Shown: positions 37,607-46,197, counted from the first letter of the stretch. The stretch: DNA of 64,000 bases from Streptomyces acidicola (GCF_009377235.1 NZ_VMNX01000011.1:1-64000); one strand, 5' to 3'. The notes: a model not told the origin generated them from the letters alone. Translations and numbers: made by a program.

Positions 37607-38161
37607 CTAAAGCTCGAACTCCAGGTGCTCCAGGTCGCTGAACTCAACCTCCAGCCCTTGGGCTCGGCGGCCGCTGTCGCGGAAGTACACCTCGCCCAGT
37701 GCCTCGGCGGCGATGTCGCGCAGCGCCTGCTCGCCGGCCCCGGCTTCCTGGGCCTCGAAGAGGCGGGCGGCGTGCTGCGGGGGCAGTGCCACGGTGAGGT
37801 GGCGGAGCCGGGGGTCGTCGGTGGTGCCCGGGGCGGCGGTGTAGCCGAAACGGGCGCGGGTGTCGATGACGATGCCGCCGGTCGTGGCCGCGGTCTGCTT
37901 GGCTTGCGCGCGGATCTGCGGCTGCCACCGCTTGTACACCTCGCGCTCCAGGCGCTCGGCGAGGTCCCGGCGCGGCTTTTTGATCTGGTCCTTCACATAC
38001 CGCTCCACGGTCCGCTGGGAGACACGCAACAACTGGGCCACCTGCTTGGTGCCCTTGAGCTGTCTGACCAGGTACCGCATCCGGGCACCCGCCGACTTCG
38101 GAGCGGGGCGCGTGAACGCCGCCCGCACCGCCTTGTCGAGCCCATCCCCGACCGTGACCAT
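37607..38161 (-). CDS. tpg: Telomere terminal protein Tpg
   Basis: 184 aa, the length and sequence pattern of the protein covalently capping Streptomyces linear telomeres. MVTVGDGLDKAVRAAF start, an HTH-like VAQLLRVSQRTVERYVKDQ near residue 45, then TTGGIVIDTRARFGYTAA and a C-terminal DLEHLEFEL. Tpg primes end patching by accepting the first dNMP. The ATG follows the tap stop by 8 bp, the normal tap-tpg order. A longer in-frame opening upstream overlaps tap and is rejected. Confidence 0.93.
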   Translation of the reverse strand: MVTVGDGLDKAVRAAFTRPAPKSAGARMRYLVRQLKGTKQVAQLLRVSQRTVERYVKDQIKKPRRDLAERLEREVYKRWQPQIRAQAKQTAATTGGIVIDTRARFGYTAAPGTTDDPRLRHLTVALPPQHAARLFEAQEAGAGEQALRDIAAEALGEVYFRDSGRRAQGLEVEFSDLEHLEFEL

Positions 38162-38169
38162 CGGCTCCC

Positions 38170-40461
38170 CTACTCCCCGTCGTCCTTGGCGGTGACCTCG
38201 CCCGTCTTGACGTAGCGCGCGAGGTTCAGGGCCCGGTCGTACTTCTCCCGTACTTCCTCGGCCCACAGAGTGGTCCGGGTGCCCTCGTGCTTGACCATCC
38301 CCGGCGACACCCCCAGGCGGAAGCTTCCAGGCACCGTCTTGCCGTCGGCGTCGTACGGGAGGACGTCCAGCGGGGAGGGCCCGTCGGCGGCGTACACGGC
38401 GCAGTCCGACAGGACCGCCACCGGATACCGGCCGGTGGCCGCGGCCAGGTTGAGCATCTTGCGGTGCATGTTGACCCGGGCCCGGGAGATGACGGCCGCG
38501 CGGATGTCGGGCCGCCACGTTGGCCTGGAGAGGGCCGGCCAGGCCTGGCCGGGCTTCCAGCCGCCGCCGCGCGCCCGCTCCCGCAGCTTGCCGATGCCGC
38601 CCTTCACGGTCGCCTTGATCGCGTCCAGGACGATCGCCATCTCCGGGTCGCGCTGTTTGTAGTCGTCCATCACCCGCAGGAACTCCGCCGGAGGCAGCTT
38701 CTCGCCCACGCCCAGGTCGCCCATGGTGTCGACGTAGGCGTTGCGCAGCCGCTTGTACCAGCCGTCCAGGAACTTGCCCTTGTCCTGGCGCACCCAGGCC
38801 TCGACCGGGGCGACGTCGTAGCCGAGCTCCACCGCGTACGCCACGGTCGGCGTCGCGTACCAGGCCGGCCCCTCCGGGCGCTCGCCGGTCGGTGTGAACG
38901 GGCTGGGCAGCAGGGCCCCTTCGAGCTGCCGCCACTGTTTGGCGACCAGCACCCGGGAGAGGTCGACGTGGGAAAGGTCGACCAACCACGCCCCGGGCAG
39001 CGTCGGATCGAACGGCGGGTCGGTCACGTGAACCGGCGGCTGCGCGAGGCCCACGACAGCGCCGTTCGCCGCCGCGCCGAAGGCGAGGTTGACGTCGATG
39101 CCGACCACGAAGCGCATCATGCACTCGGCGTCGGTGAGCTCCCGCGCCCAGTCGTACGCCTCCTCGAACAGCATCTCCGCCGGGCCCCGCTGGTGGAAGC
39201 GCGGCAGATCGCTCAGCAGCGGGTGCCCGTCCGGGGCCTCGCACGGCGCGCAGTCCATCGCCCGCTCGCCGAGCGATCCGGGACGGTGTTCCTTGTGCCG
39301 CCTTCCGTCCTCGTCGGGCCGGCTTGCCCGGGTGGGCGGGTTCAGCGCGGTCATCAGCTCCAGGCCGGTCACGGCGGTGGAGCCGCGCGGCGTCATCACC
39401 CGGGCCGCGTACGTGCCGAGCAGCCGGGCGAGTTCGGCCGGCGGAAGCTTCGCCGCGTCGCCCCAGGTCCGTGTGTCCAGCGCGGACCACGACGGGACGC
39501 ACAGCTGCACGCAACTCCGCTCTCGTCCCTGCGCGGGCCGGTAGATCCGCGCCCACGGCCCCAACCCTCGCTTCGTCAGCTGCCAGTCCGCGCGGTCGAG
39601 CTGCTTGAGGACCTTGTGGCCGTCCGGGAGGCGCCCGGCGAGCCGCTCGGACTCCGACAGCGTGACCGGCAGTCCATAGCGCTCCAACGCGGCCTCGGTG
39701 AGGACGAGGAGTGGGTCACCGTCCTTCCCGGAGCCGTTCAGCCGCTCCGCCCCCAGCTGCGCCTCCGTCAGCGTCCAGTCCACCAGTGAGGGAAGGGACT
39801 TGGCGGGCACGTCCAGGATCAGGCCGCCCACGCAGTACGCCACCACCCGGCGGTCGGCGTCGGCGTCGATGACGGCGAGCGGACCATTGGCGAACCGCGT
39901 GTCGAGGGCGGCCGCCGGAGTGGTCTGCTGAGGGGCGGCGCTCCTCGCCCGGGGGCGGCGCGATGTCGATGACGGCCTCGGCCCCGCCTCGGCACGCGAC
40001 GCACTGTCCGGCACCGAGGCGGGGACGGAGACCGAGACCGGGACGGGGACGGGGACCGGGTGCATGGCGCTGCTCTGGGGATCGGACTTGACCGCGGCCT
40101 CATGTGCCTGGCCGACGGAGGGAGTTGGCGCTTCTGACGACGCCTCCGCAGACGGGGCGGGGCCGCTGGCCGTCTCAGGCACCGGCGCCGTGTCCTGCGC
40201 GGGAGGGGTGGTGTCGGTGTCAGCGGGGTAGAGCGCCGCGAGTTGCTTCAACAGGCGCGCGTACGCGTCGCGCTCCGGGGGCCTCGGCTCGGTCCTGCCC
40301 GCCTCCCAGCCGCTGACGGTCGCTCGCCGTACCTTCAGGGCGGTGGCCACCTCGTCCAGCGTCAGCCCGTGTGCCTGACGCAGCCGTTTGCGCTCGGCAG
40401 GCGCCGGCAACGGGGATCGGGACGCGACCAGCGCGTCGACCGCGTCGAACAAGTCGGACAT
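38170..40461 (-). CDS. tap: Telomere-associated protein Tap
   Basis: 763 aa. An N-terminal XRE helix-turn-helix (GLTLDEVATALKVRRATVSGWEAGRTEP, about 31-60) is followed by a Pro/Ala/Val-rich linker (about 80-175), including alternating PV and SV pairs. The large conserved Tap body runs to the end. Tap binds the telomere 3' overhang and recruits Tpg. AGGAGG-type box before ATG 40461. Upstream of and coupled to tpg. Slightly longer than other Tap proteins because of the linker. Confidence 0.92.
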   Translation of the reverse strand: MSDLFDAVDALVASRSPLPAPAERKRLRQAHGLTLDEVATALKVRRATVSGWEAGRTEPRPPERDAYARLLKQLAALYPADTDTTPPAQDTAPVPETASGPAPSAEASSEAPTPSVGQAHEAAVKSDPQSSAMHPVPVPVPVSVSVPASVPDSASRAEAGPRPSSTSRRPRARSAAPQQTTPAAALDTRFANGPLAVIDADADRRVVAYCVGGLILDVPAKSLPSLVDWTLTEAQLGAERLNGSGKDGDPLLVLTEAALERYGLPVTLSESERLAGRLPDGHKVLKQLDRADWQLTKRGLGPWARIYRPAQGRERSCVQLCVPSWSALDTRTWGDAAKLPPAELARLLGTYAARVMTPRGSTAVTGLELMTALNPPTRASRPDEDGRRHKEHRPGSLGERAMDCAPCEAPDGHPLLSDLPRFHQRGPAEMLFEEAYDWARELTDAECMMRFVVGIDVNLAFGAAANGAVVGLAQPPVHVTDPPFDPTLPGAWLVDLSHVDLSRVLVAKQWRQLEGALLPSPFTPTGERPEGPAWYATPTVAYAVELGYDVAPVEAWVRQDKGKFLDGWYKRLRNAYVDTMGDLGVGEKLPPAEFLRVMDDYKQRDPEMAIVLDAIKATVKGGIGKLRERARGGGWKPGQAWPALSRPTWRPDIRAAVISRARVNMHRKMLNLAAATGRYPVAVLSDCAVYAADGPSPLDVLPYDADGKTVPGSFRLGVSPGMVKHEGTRTTLWAEEVREKYDRALNLARYVKTGEVTAKDDGE

Positions 40462-40494
40462 GGAGCACCTCCTGGCTCACAGCCTACTCCATGA

Positions 40495-40515
40495 ACCGTA
40501 CGGATTCCGTACGGT
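40495..40515. promoter_or_regulatory. 21-bp perfect palindrome upstream of tap
   Basis: Ten-base arms ACCGTACGGA and its reverse complement around a single T, 34 bp upstream of the tap start and 124 bp upstream of the ABM gene. Each arm contains CCGTACGG, itself palindromic. A strong operator candidate, possibly for autoregulation by the Tap HTH. Confidence 0.6.
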
Positions 40516-40638
40516 GGAACATTCATTCTGCGTACGAAACGCGGCCACAACCGTCGCGCAGTCCGAGGGGACGAGGTGGCGGCATGTGATGTACGAGCCG
40601 CTCGTCCGTTGCCGATCGCCGTGCGGCAGGATGGGTTT

Positions 40639-40968
40639 ATGAGCGTCGTCAAGATCAACGTACTCACCGTCCCCGCCGAGCAGCGGGAGACGCTGGAGAA
40701 GCGGTTCGCGTCCCGTGCCCACGCCGTGGAGAGCTCCGACGGCTTCGAGTGGTTCGAGCTCCTCCGTCCCGTCGAGGGCACCGACAACTACCTCGTCTAC
40801 ACACGGTGGCGTGACGAGGCATCCTTCCAGGCCTGGCTGGAGGGTCCGATGAAGGCAGCCCACCAGGGCGGTGACGCCGAGGCCGGCGAGCGGCCCAAGC
40901 CGGCGGCGAGCGGGTCCACCCTGTGGTCCTTCGAGGTCGTGCAGCAGGCGACTCCGACCAACTCGTAG
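40639..40968 (+). CDS. Antibiotic biosynthesis monooxygenase-like protein (ABM fold)
   Basis: Dimeric ferredoxin-like ABM protein, 109 aa: VVKINVLTVPAEQRETLEKRF, then GFEWFELLRPVEGTDNYLVYTRW, resembling HmoA-type heme-degrading monooxygenases, though heme ligation cannot be confirmed. Divergent from tap; ends before a clear terminator. Confidence 0.75.
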   Translation: MSVVKINVLTVPAEQRETLEKRFASRAHAVESSDGFEWFELLRPVEGTDNYLVYTRWRDEASFQAWLEGPMKAAHQGGDAEAGERPKPAASGSTLWSFEVVQQATPTNS

Positions 40969-40983
40969 GCGGGTCGTCACGGG

Positions 40984-41006
40984 CGACAGGGCCAGAGGCC
41001 CTGTCG
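40984..41006. terminator. Bidirectional hairpin between convergent genes
   Basis: Perfect 10-bp stem (CGACAGGGCC) with a 3-base loop between the ABM gene and the lipase gene, which converge here. Confidence 0.75.
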
Positions 41007-41032
41007 GCTCCGCGGGGACGGCATACGTTCGA

Positions 41033-42211
41033 TCAGTTGGTCCGGTGGAAAACCACTTCCGGATACTCCGGCGACGGCCGGTCCAGCAGCGGCCGGCTGA
41101 CGCCCTTGAGGTGAAGGTCGAAGAAGGCCGCCACGTAGCGCCGGGTGATCTGCTGCGACCTGTCGCCCGACAGGGGCTCCTCCGGCGGCAGGAGCCCCAA
41201 CTGGTCGGCGAGGACCGGAATGTCGGTGAACGTAAAGTGCCCCGAACCAGACACGGCCAGCCAGCGCTTCCAGCCGTCGAGGTTCGGCCAGTCACGTACC
41301 CAGGAGGTGTCCTCGACCCCGGCGCCCAGCACCATGAAGGGTCGGCCACCGAGACCGCCCGTCGGCACCGGGTCGAAGAAGGAGCCGTCCAGGTTGACCC
41401 CGGCACGCATCCGCTGGTCGCCCATCATGGCGGACGCGGCGGAGGCACCGCCGATGGAGTGACCCGCCATGCCGATCCGCGCGGGGTCGATCATGCGGGC
41501 GTATCGCCAGGCCGGGAAGCGGTCGGTCAACTGGTCGAGCACGAAAGAGACATCCCGGGCACGGCCGCGGGCGACGGCCCCGTACCCGAGTTCGGGAAGC
41601 TTGTCGCAGGCGACGCAGGTGAGAAGCCGGTTGCCCGGGAATGTCGTGCCCACCGACTCGTAGGCGTGGTCCACGGCGGCCACCACGTACCCTCGGCCGG
41701 CCAGTTCCTCGGCGAGCGAGGTGAGTGTCGAGCGGTTGACGGTGAATCCGGGCGACAGCACGACCAGTGGAAACTTCCCCCGTAGGGGGGTGGCGCCGGG
41801 GCGGGCGTGGGTGCGAGTGCCGCTGAGGGTCTCGGCCGGCACCACCTCGGCCACATCCCGGTCCTCCAGGAAGGCGCGGGCCTCGCCAGTGGTCATGTAC
41901 GGCGCCGTCGGGCCGCGGCCGGAGCGGGCGGGGTAGTACAGCGACACCATCAGCTCGCGAGCGCCGGCCTCGGACACCCACGGGTCGGGGCGGTCGGTAT
42001 CGACCAGATGCAGGGTGTCCCGCCCCACCGCCAGCGGCCCTGTGGGGCGCGGCAGTTCGAGGCGGACGCGGTCGCTCTCACCGGCAGTGGACACGCCGGC
42101 CGGTGCCGGTACGGGGTGGGCCGTCCCCGTACCGAGGAGTGCGAGGGACAGACCGAGTAACGCGGCGGTGGCGCCGCGGGGCAAACGATTCATGCAGGTG
42201 AGGCTAGGCAA
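41033..42211 (-). CDS. Secreted alpha/beta hydrolase (PAF-acetylhydrolase-like)
   Basis: About 392 aa with an N-terminal signal peptide (basic start, then ATAALLGLSLALLGTGTA). The fold shows PLVVLSPGF, the nucleophile AGHSIGGASA and a C-terminal His in GSGHFTFTD: the PAF-acetylhydrolase/lipase subfamily, which removes short acyl groups from lipids. TTG 42211 has AAGGGGG at good spacing; ATG 42193 lacks a box. Likely exported by Sec. Confidence 0.83.
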   Translation of the reverse strand: MPSLTCMNRLPRGATAALLGLSLALLGTGTAHPVPAPAGVSTAGESDRVRLELPRPTGPLAVGRDTLHLVDTDRPDPWVSEAGARELMVSLYYPARSGRGPTAPYMTTGEARAFLEDRDVAEVVPAETLSGTRTHARPGATPLRGKFPLVVLSPGFTVNRSTLTSLAEELAGRGYVVAAVDHAYESVGTTFPGNRLLTCVACDKLPELGYGAVARGRARDVSFVLDQLTDRFPAWRYARMIDPARIGMAGHSIGGASAASAMMGDQRMRAGVNLDGSFFDPVPTGGLGGRPFMVLGAGVEDTSWVRDWPNLDGWKRWLAVSGSGHFTFTDIPVLADQLGLLPPEEPLSGDRSQQITRRYVAAFFDLHLKGVSRPLLDRPSPEYPEVVFHRTN

Positions 42212-42441
42212 CAGGAACCCCCTTCACGTCCTGCGGCGAGCTGATCCATGATCGGCCCACGGGCCGATCCGGGGGGCGTGATGTCATGCGGTGGACTGAC
42301 GAACTCCACGCGACGACGCCCACGCCGGCCGTCAGGAAGCACGCCTGTGCCAGGCCGGCCCCCGGGAAGGCGGGGACGTCCTGGTCTTCTTCGCGTCCGA
42401 GTGCGCGGCCGCCCACGCCTGCGGGCCTCGCGGCTCGTGCG

Positions 42442-43215
42442 TCACACGGCGCAGTCGACGTACAGGGCGTGCGGGATCTTGAGGTAGTTGGCCCAGTGGA
42501 ACTCGCCGTACGCGGCGACGCCCTCGGCGGAGACCCGGGGGTGGACCCAGGTGACGGTGGTGAAGCCCGCCTCGTGCAGGGCATCCTCGTAGGCTCGCCG
42601 CGACCAGCGGTAAGGGAGGAGAGGGAACTCCTCGAATCCGGGCACCTTCATCACCGCCGGGGCCTCGGCGCCGTCCCGGGCGGCCGGGCCGATGGCGAAG
42701 TCGATGCCGTAGTGCGCGTACCAACCGGGTTCGACGGCGACATCGGGGTTGAGCGTGGCGAAGACGAACCGGCCGCCGTTCGGTCGGAGGGCGCGGCGCG
42801 CGGTGCGGCAGAAGCCGGCCAGCGCCTGCCGGGTGGGTGCGTAGCACAGTACGTACACGGAGGACACCAGGTCGAAGCGGCCGTCGAGTTGGGGGTCGCC
42901 CTCGGCAGGTGGGGCGGTGGCTTCGCGTGACAGGTAGGTGATGTCGAGGTCCGCCGCGGCCGCGCGGCGCCGGGCGAAGTCGAGCATGCCGTCGGAGCTG
43001 TCGATGCCGGTGGCCGTCGAGGCACCGAGCTCTCGCAGTCTGCGGGTGTAGAGACCGCTGCCGCAGCCCAGGTCCAGAACGGCCCTGCCCGTGATGTCGC
43101 CGAGGAGGGTGAACAGGGTGTGGGACTCGATGTGTTCACGGAAGGGCAGTGCGGTGGCCATGCGTTCGTAGGCCTCGGCGAGGCTGTCGAAGTCCGTGCC
43201 GTGGTCCTCGTCCAT
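42442..43215 (-). CDS. SAM-dependent class I methyltransferase
   Basis: 257 aa. The SAM-binding motif I, VLDLGCGSGLYTRRL, is near residue 46, with GIDSSDGMLDFAR and FDLVSSVYVLCYAP after it. It methylates an unknown small molecule. The frame is open to 43731, but ATG 43215 has AGGAGG and begins the fold. No operon partner is obvious. Confidence 0.85.
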   Translation of the reverse strand: MDEDHGTDFDSLAEAYERMATALPFREHIESHTLFTLLGDITGRAVLDLGCGSGLYTRRLRELGASTATGIDSSDGMLDFARRRAAAADLDITYLSREATAPPAEGDPQLDGRFDLVSSVYVLCYAPTRQALAGFCRTARRALRPNGGRFVFATLNPDVAVEPGWYAHYGIDFAIGPAARDGAEAPAVMKVPGFEEFPLLPYRWSRRAYEDALHEAGFTTVTWVHPRVSAEGVAAYGEFHWANYLKIPHALYVDCAV

Positions 43216-43358
43216 GGTGTGGTCCTCCTGCTCACGGCCGACGGTCCGCCCCCAGGGGGCGTCGGGCAGGGTGGCACGGTCATGGTAGCGCCGGAGGCGC
43301 GCCAACTTCCCTTGCAGGCAGGACAGTTGTCTGCGATGACCGGGAACCCGCCTCCGGG

Positions 43359-43700
43359 TCAGAGTGGGGCGCCGCCGAACTGGATCTCGTTCCCGTCGGG
43401 ATCGACGTACGCGGCCTTGCGCACGCCGTTCGGGTAGGTCTCCCGCTTCGTGGGCTTCAGGCCACGATCGGCCGCCTGGGCGACGAAGGTGTCCAAGTCG
43501 TCGACGAATACGGTGTGCATGGCGTGGCCGGCGTGTTCCGGTCGGTGTTCGATGAACACCGACCGGTGTTCCGCGAGTTCCCACACGGCTTCCGTGTCGC
43601 TCGCTACGAACGTGGGTGGGGAGCCGAGCAGGACTTCGTACCACGCCAGCGCGGCCGCGTAGTCGGCGACGGGGATGCCTGCGTACAGGTCGAGGGCCAT
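43359..43700 (-). CDS. Glyoxalase/bleomycin-resistance (VOC) protein
   Basis: 113-aa VOC-fold protein: LDLYAGIPVADYAAALAWYEVLLG at the start and AAYVDPDGNEIQFGG at the end, the paired beta-alpha-beta motifs with a metal-ligand Glu. Small-molecule binding or isomerisation; substrate unknown. Confidence 0.82.
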   Translation of the reverse strand: MALDLYAGIPVADYAAALAWYEVLLGSPPTFVASDTEAVWELAEHRSVFIEHRPEHAGHAMHTVFVDDLDTFVAQAADRGLKPTKRETYPNGVRKAAYVDPDGNEIQFGGAPL

Positions 43701-43768
43701 GCCGCCACATTAGTCCCGCGGTCGCGCCCAAGGTCCCGCGGACAGCGAGTCCGGCAGGAGAACGCCGA

Positions 43769-44176
43769 TCAGTCGATCATCGCGGTGGCTTCGACCTCGA
43801 CCAGATGCTCGGGGATGTCCAGTGCCGCGACGCCCAGCAGCGTGACCGGCGGGACCGGGGTGCCCCCCAGCTTCTCGGACGCCCGGGAGATCCCCTCCAG
43901 GAGGGCGGGCATCTTGTCGGGGGTCCAGTCGACGACGTAGGCGGTCAGTTTCGCCACGTCGTCGAAGGAGCCGCCGACCCCGGCCAGGGCGGTGCCGATG
44001 TTGAGGTAGCACTGCTCGACCTGAGCAGCGAGGTCACCTTCGCCGACCGTGACCCCATCGGCGTCCCAGGCGACCTGCCCGGCGATGAAGACCAGCTTCG
44101 AACCGGTCGCGATCGACACCTGCCGGTACACGTCGATCTTCGGCAGTCCGTCGGGGTTTACGAGGGTGATGGCCAT
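43769..44176 (-). CDS. RidA-family protein (variant lacking the key Arg)
   Basis: 135-aa YjgF/YER057c/UK114 protein: GLPKIDVYRQVSIATG and VFIAGQVAWDADG. In RidA proper, an Arg precedes the VEVEA-type strand and binds the imine carboxylate. Here the sequence is EHLVEVEA, so that Arg is Leu, and classical enamine/imine deaminase activity is not expected. ATG 44176 with AAGAAGG upstream. Divergent from an HxlR regulator, a common pairing for Rid homologues. Confidence 0.85.
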   Translation of the reverse strand: MAITLVNPDGLPKIDVYRQVSIATGSKLVFIAGQVAWDADGVTVGEGDLAAQVEQCYLNIGTALAGVGGSFDDVAKLTAYVVDWTPDKMPALLEGISRASEKLGGTPVPPVTLLGVAALDIPEHLVEVEATAMID

Positions 44177-44249
44177 GTTGTTCGCCTTCTTGCCAGGAGA
44201 GTCCACGGGCTCACTTCCAGCAAACCAGGACTCCCGTGCTCTCTTGTGG

Positions 44250-44318
44250 TTACTTGGGAACCGTAGGAGAGTGAGCGCTGACATGGAAGAACGCACTTTT
44301 CAGTGACTGGGGAACCTA
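44250..44318. promoter_or_regulatory. Candidate HxlR operators in the divergent ridA/hxlR promoter
   Basis: Two similar sites: TTACTTGGGAACCGTA at 44250 and TGACTGGGGAACCTA at 44304, sharing ACTnGGGAACC. The first contains an inverted pair GGTT/AACC (44248-44262). The second touches the hxlR start codon, consistent with autorepression. Confidence 0.5.
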
Positions 44319-44699
44319 ATGGTGACCAAGCAGTTCAGCGGCTCGCCCGAAGACGCGGATCTGAGGCGCGCGGACTCTCTGGCGCGGGAGATCTTCTCGG
44401 ACGTCGCCAACAAGTGGGCGCTGCTGATCATCGAAGCCATGGGGGAACACACCCTGCGTTTCAGCGAGCTGCGCAATGAGATCGAGGGCATCAGCCACAA
44501 GATGCTCACCCAGAACCTGCGCATGCTGGAGCGCAACGGCCTGGTCGACCGGACCGTGCACCCCACCGTGCCGCCGCGGGTCGAGTACGCCCTCACCGAG
44601 GCGGGCCGAGGCCTGCGCCGGACGGTCGACAGCATGTGCGACTGGACCCACCAGTACCTCGGTGACATCGAGGACTCCCGCCGCCGCTTCGACACCTGA
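44319..44699 (+). CDS. HxlR-family winged-helix regulator
   Basis: 126 aa, with LRFSELRNEIEGISHKMLTQNLRMLERNGLV, the family recognition helix region, then a wing. No effector Cys in the N-terminal part. Probably controls the divergent ridA-like gene and itself. Followed by a near-perfect hairpin. Confidence 0.88.
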   Translation: MVTKQFSGSPEDADLRRADSLAREIFSDVANKWALLIIEAMGEHTLRFSELRNEIEGISHKMLTQNLRMLERNGLVDRTVHPTVPPRVEYALTEAGRGLRRTVDSMCDWTHQYLGDIEDSRRRFDT

Positions 44700-44701
44700 C
44701 A

Positions 44702-44726
44702 GGCCCTGACAGGACCTGCCAGGGCC
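44702..44726 (+). terminator. Hairpin after hxlR
   Basis: 12-bp inverted repeat with one mismatch and almost no loop, starting 3 bp after the stop; likely terminator. Confidence 0.55.
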
Positions 44727-44795
44727 CAGGGAGGGAGCGCCACGGGCGGGCGGTGGGGGTGCGCTGCACGCCCACCGGATCGCCGGGCAACACAC

Positions 44796-44830
44796 GAGGG
44801 CCCGCCCCGCGCAATGCGGAACGGGCCCTC
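44796..44830 (-). terminator. Terminator hairpin just 3' of the tRNA-like RNA
   Basis: GAGGGCCCG (44796) pairs with CGGGCCCTC (44822), with an inner CCGC/GCGG stem. It begins 6-8 bases after the tRNA-like 3' end on the minus strand, which supports a discrete small transcript. Confidence 0.6.
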
Positions 44831-44837
44831 GAATCGG

Positions 44838-44907
44838 AGCGCCGGGCAGGCCTTGCACCTGCATTTCCCCGCAGGAAGCGGGGCGTCTTTCCTTGGACCA
44901 CCAACGC
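44838..44907 (-). tRNA. Atypical tRNA-like gene, apparent anticodon UCC (Gly)
   Basis: The minus strand folds into a cloverleaf of about 70 nt. The acceptor GCGTTGG pairs with CCGGCGC (two G-U). D-arm: GTC/GAC with GG in the loop. Anticodon arm: CCCCG/CGGGG with loop CTTCCTG. T-arm: GCAGG/CCTGC with loop TGCAAGG. U54, C56, A57 and A58 are kept, but position 55 is G, not U; position 37 is U; and C32/G38 can pair, giving a tight loop. The 3' end reads TCC, not a full encoded CCA. It could be a divergent or non-translational tRNA, or a pseudo-tRNA. The following hairpin favours a real RNA. Confidence 0.5.
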
Positions 44908-45105
44908 ACGACCAGATACCGGGAGTTCCGGCGACCGGCTCATGATCCAGTCTAGCCCACGCCAGGCAGTGCCCAGCCCACGGCCGGCAGCGCCGAAGCC
45001 ACCTCCCATGTGATCGATTGATCGGTATCATGAACGCATCGCGCGCAACCGATCGCGCGAGCCGCCGCGGGTGGCGCGGCAGGGGCGGACGAGAGCGGTG
45101 GGGAC

Positions 45106-46197
45106 ATGCGGGAGACGGCGCAGAAGCGGCAGGCCCGGATCGCGGAGGTGGTGCGGGACAGGGGCGTCGCACGCATCACCGATCTCGCCGACGAACTAGG
45201 CGTCTCCATCGTGACCGTGCGGCGGGACGTCGAGGACCTGGCCCGGCGCGGAGAGGTGCGCCGCGGGCACGGGGTGGCCCGTTCGCTGCGGCCGGTGGCC
45301 GAGGAGGTCGCCGCCGGGGGTGACGCCGTCGCCATGATCGTTCGCGAGACCAACACCTACCTCACCGAGGCCGTGCAGGGCGCGCGGGAGGCCGCGGAGA
45401 AGGCCGGCCTGCGGCTGGCACTGCACATCGCCCCAGGTGACGACGGGGCCGAGCGCGAGGCGGTGCGCCAGGCACTGGACGCCGGGGCGCGCGGGCTGCT
45501 GCTGTCGCCGCACTGGCGCACCCGGGCCGAGGCCGAGGCCGACCACTCATGGATGGCCGCCCTGGACGTCCCCACGGTGCTGGTGGAGCGGCGTCCCGCA
45601 CGGACCAGCGGGATCTACTCGCTGGACTGTGTGCGCTCGGACCACGCGTACGGCGTGCATCTGGCGCTCGGGCACCTGGTCGGGCTCGGGCACCGGCGGA
45701 TCGTTCTGGCGGCGCGCGACGACAGCCCCACCGCGCGGGTCATCCGGGCCGAGTTCGCCGAGCAGACCGCCGCCCGGGGACTCTCCGACGGGTGCCGCAC
45801 GATTCTCAGCTCGCGCACCGCGGGCCCCGACCCGCGCGTCGCCGACCCACGGGCGGTCGACCTGGCAGAGGTCGTCGAGGAAAGCGGGGCCACGGCGGTG
45901 CTGATCCACAGCGACGTGGACGCACTGGTGCTCGTACAGCGGCTGCAGGCGGCGGGCATCGACGTGCCGGGACGCTGTTCGGTGGTCGCGTACAACGACG
46001 TGGTCGCAGACATGGGGCCGGTCCCTCTGACGGCCGTCGCCCCGCCCAAGGCTGAGCTCGGCCGGAGCGGGGTCGAGCTGCTGCTGCGCCGGCTCGACAT
46101 GGGGCGTGGCGGACTGCGGCCCGGCGCCACCCGGCACGTGGAGCTGCTGCCTGACCTCGTGATCAGGGAGTCCACGGCCCCGGCGGCAGCCGTCTGA
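45106..46197 (+). CDS. Transcriptional regulator with DeoR-type HTH and LacI-type sensor
   Basis: 363 aa. The N-terminal winged helix (ARIAEVVRDRGVARITDLADELGVSIVTVRRDVEDLARRGEVRRGHG) is DeoR-like. The rest is a periplasmic-binding-protein-like effector domain (GLLLSPHW, DHAYGVHLALGHLVGLGHRRI, VVAYND). It would bind a sugar and repress the operon 160 bp downstream. The start region carries TGAT/ATCA half-sites at 45011-45030 that may be its own operator. Confidence 0.87.
   Translation: MRETAQKRQARIAEVVRDRGVARITDLADELGVSIVTVRRDVEDLARRGEVRRGHGVARSLRPVAEEVAAGGDAVAMIVRETNTYLTEAVQGAREAAEKAGLRLALHIAPGDDGAEREAVRQALDAGARGLLLSPHWRTRAEAEADHSWMAALDVPTVLVERRPARTSGIYSLDCVRSDHAYGVHLALGHLVGLGHRRIVLAARDDSPTARVIRAEFAEQTAARGLSDGCRTILSSRTAGPDPRVADPRAVDLAEVVEESGATAVLIHSDVDALVLVQRLQAAGIDVPGRCSVVAYNDVVADMGPVPLTAVAPPKAELGRSGVELLLRRLDMGRGGLRPGATRHVELLPDLVIRESTAPAAAV

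Noticed and set aside
37582-37607. Hairpin between the XRE-cupin gene and tpg as a terminator
   Set aside because: Short 6-bp stem with a long loop overlapping the tpg stop; too weak to call.
38162-39556. Upstream in-frame extension of tpg (649 codons in total)
   Set aside because: It lies inside tap in another frame. Tpg from ATG 38161 has the exact known length and N-terminus.
43216-43731. Extended N-terminus of the methyltransferase frame
   Set aside because: ATG 43215 has an AGGAGG box and starts the fold; the extension overlaps the VOC gene and is Arg-rich noise.
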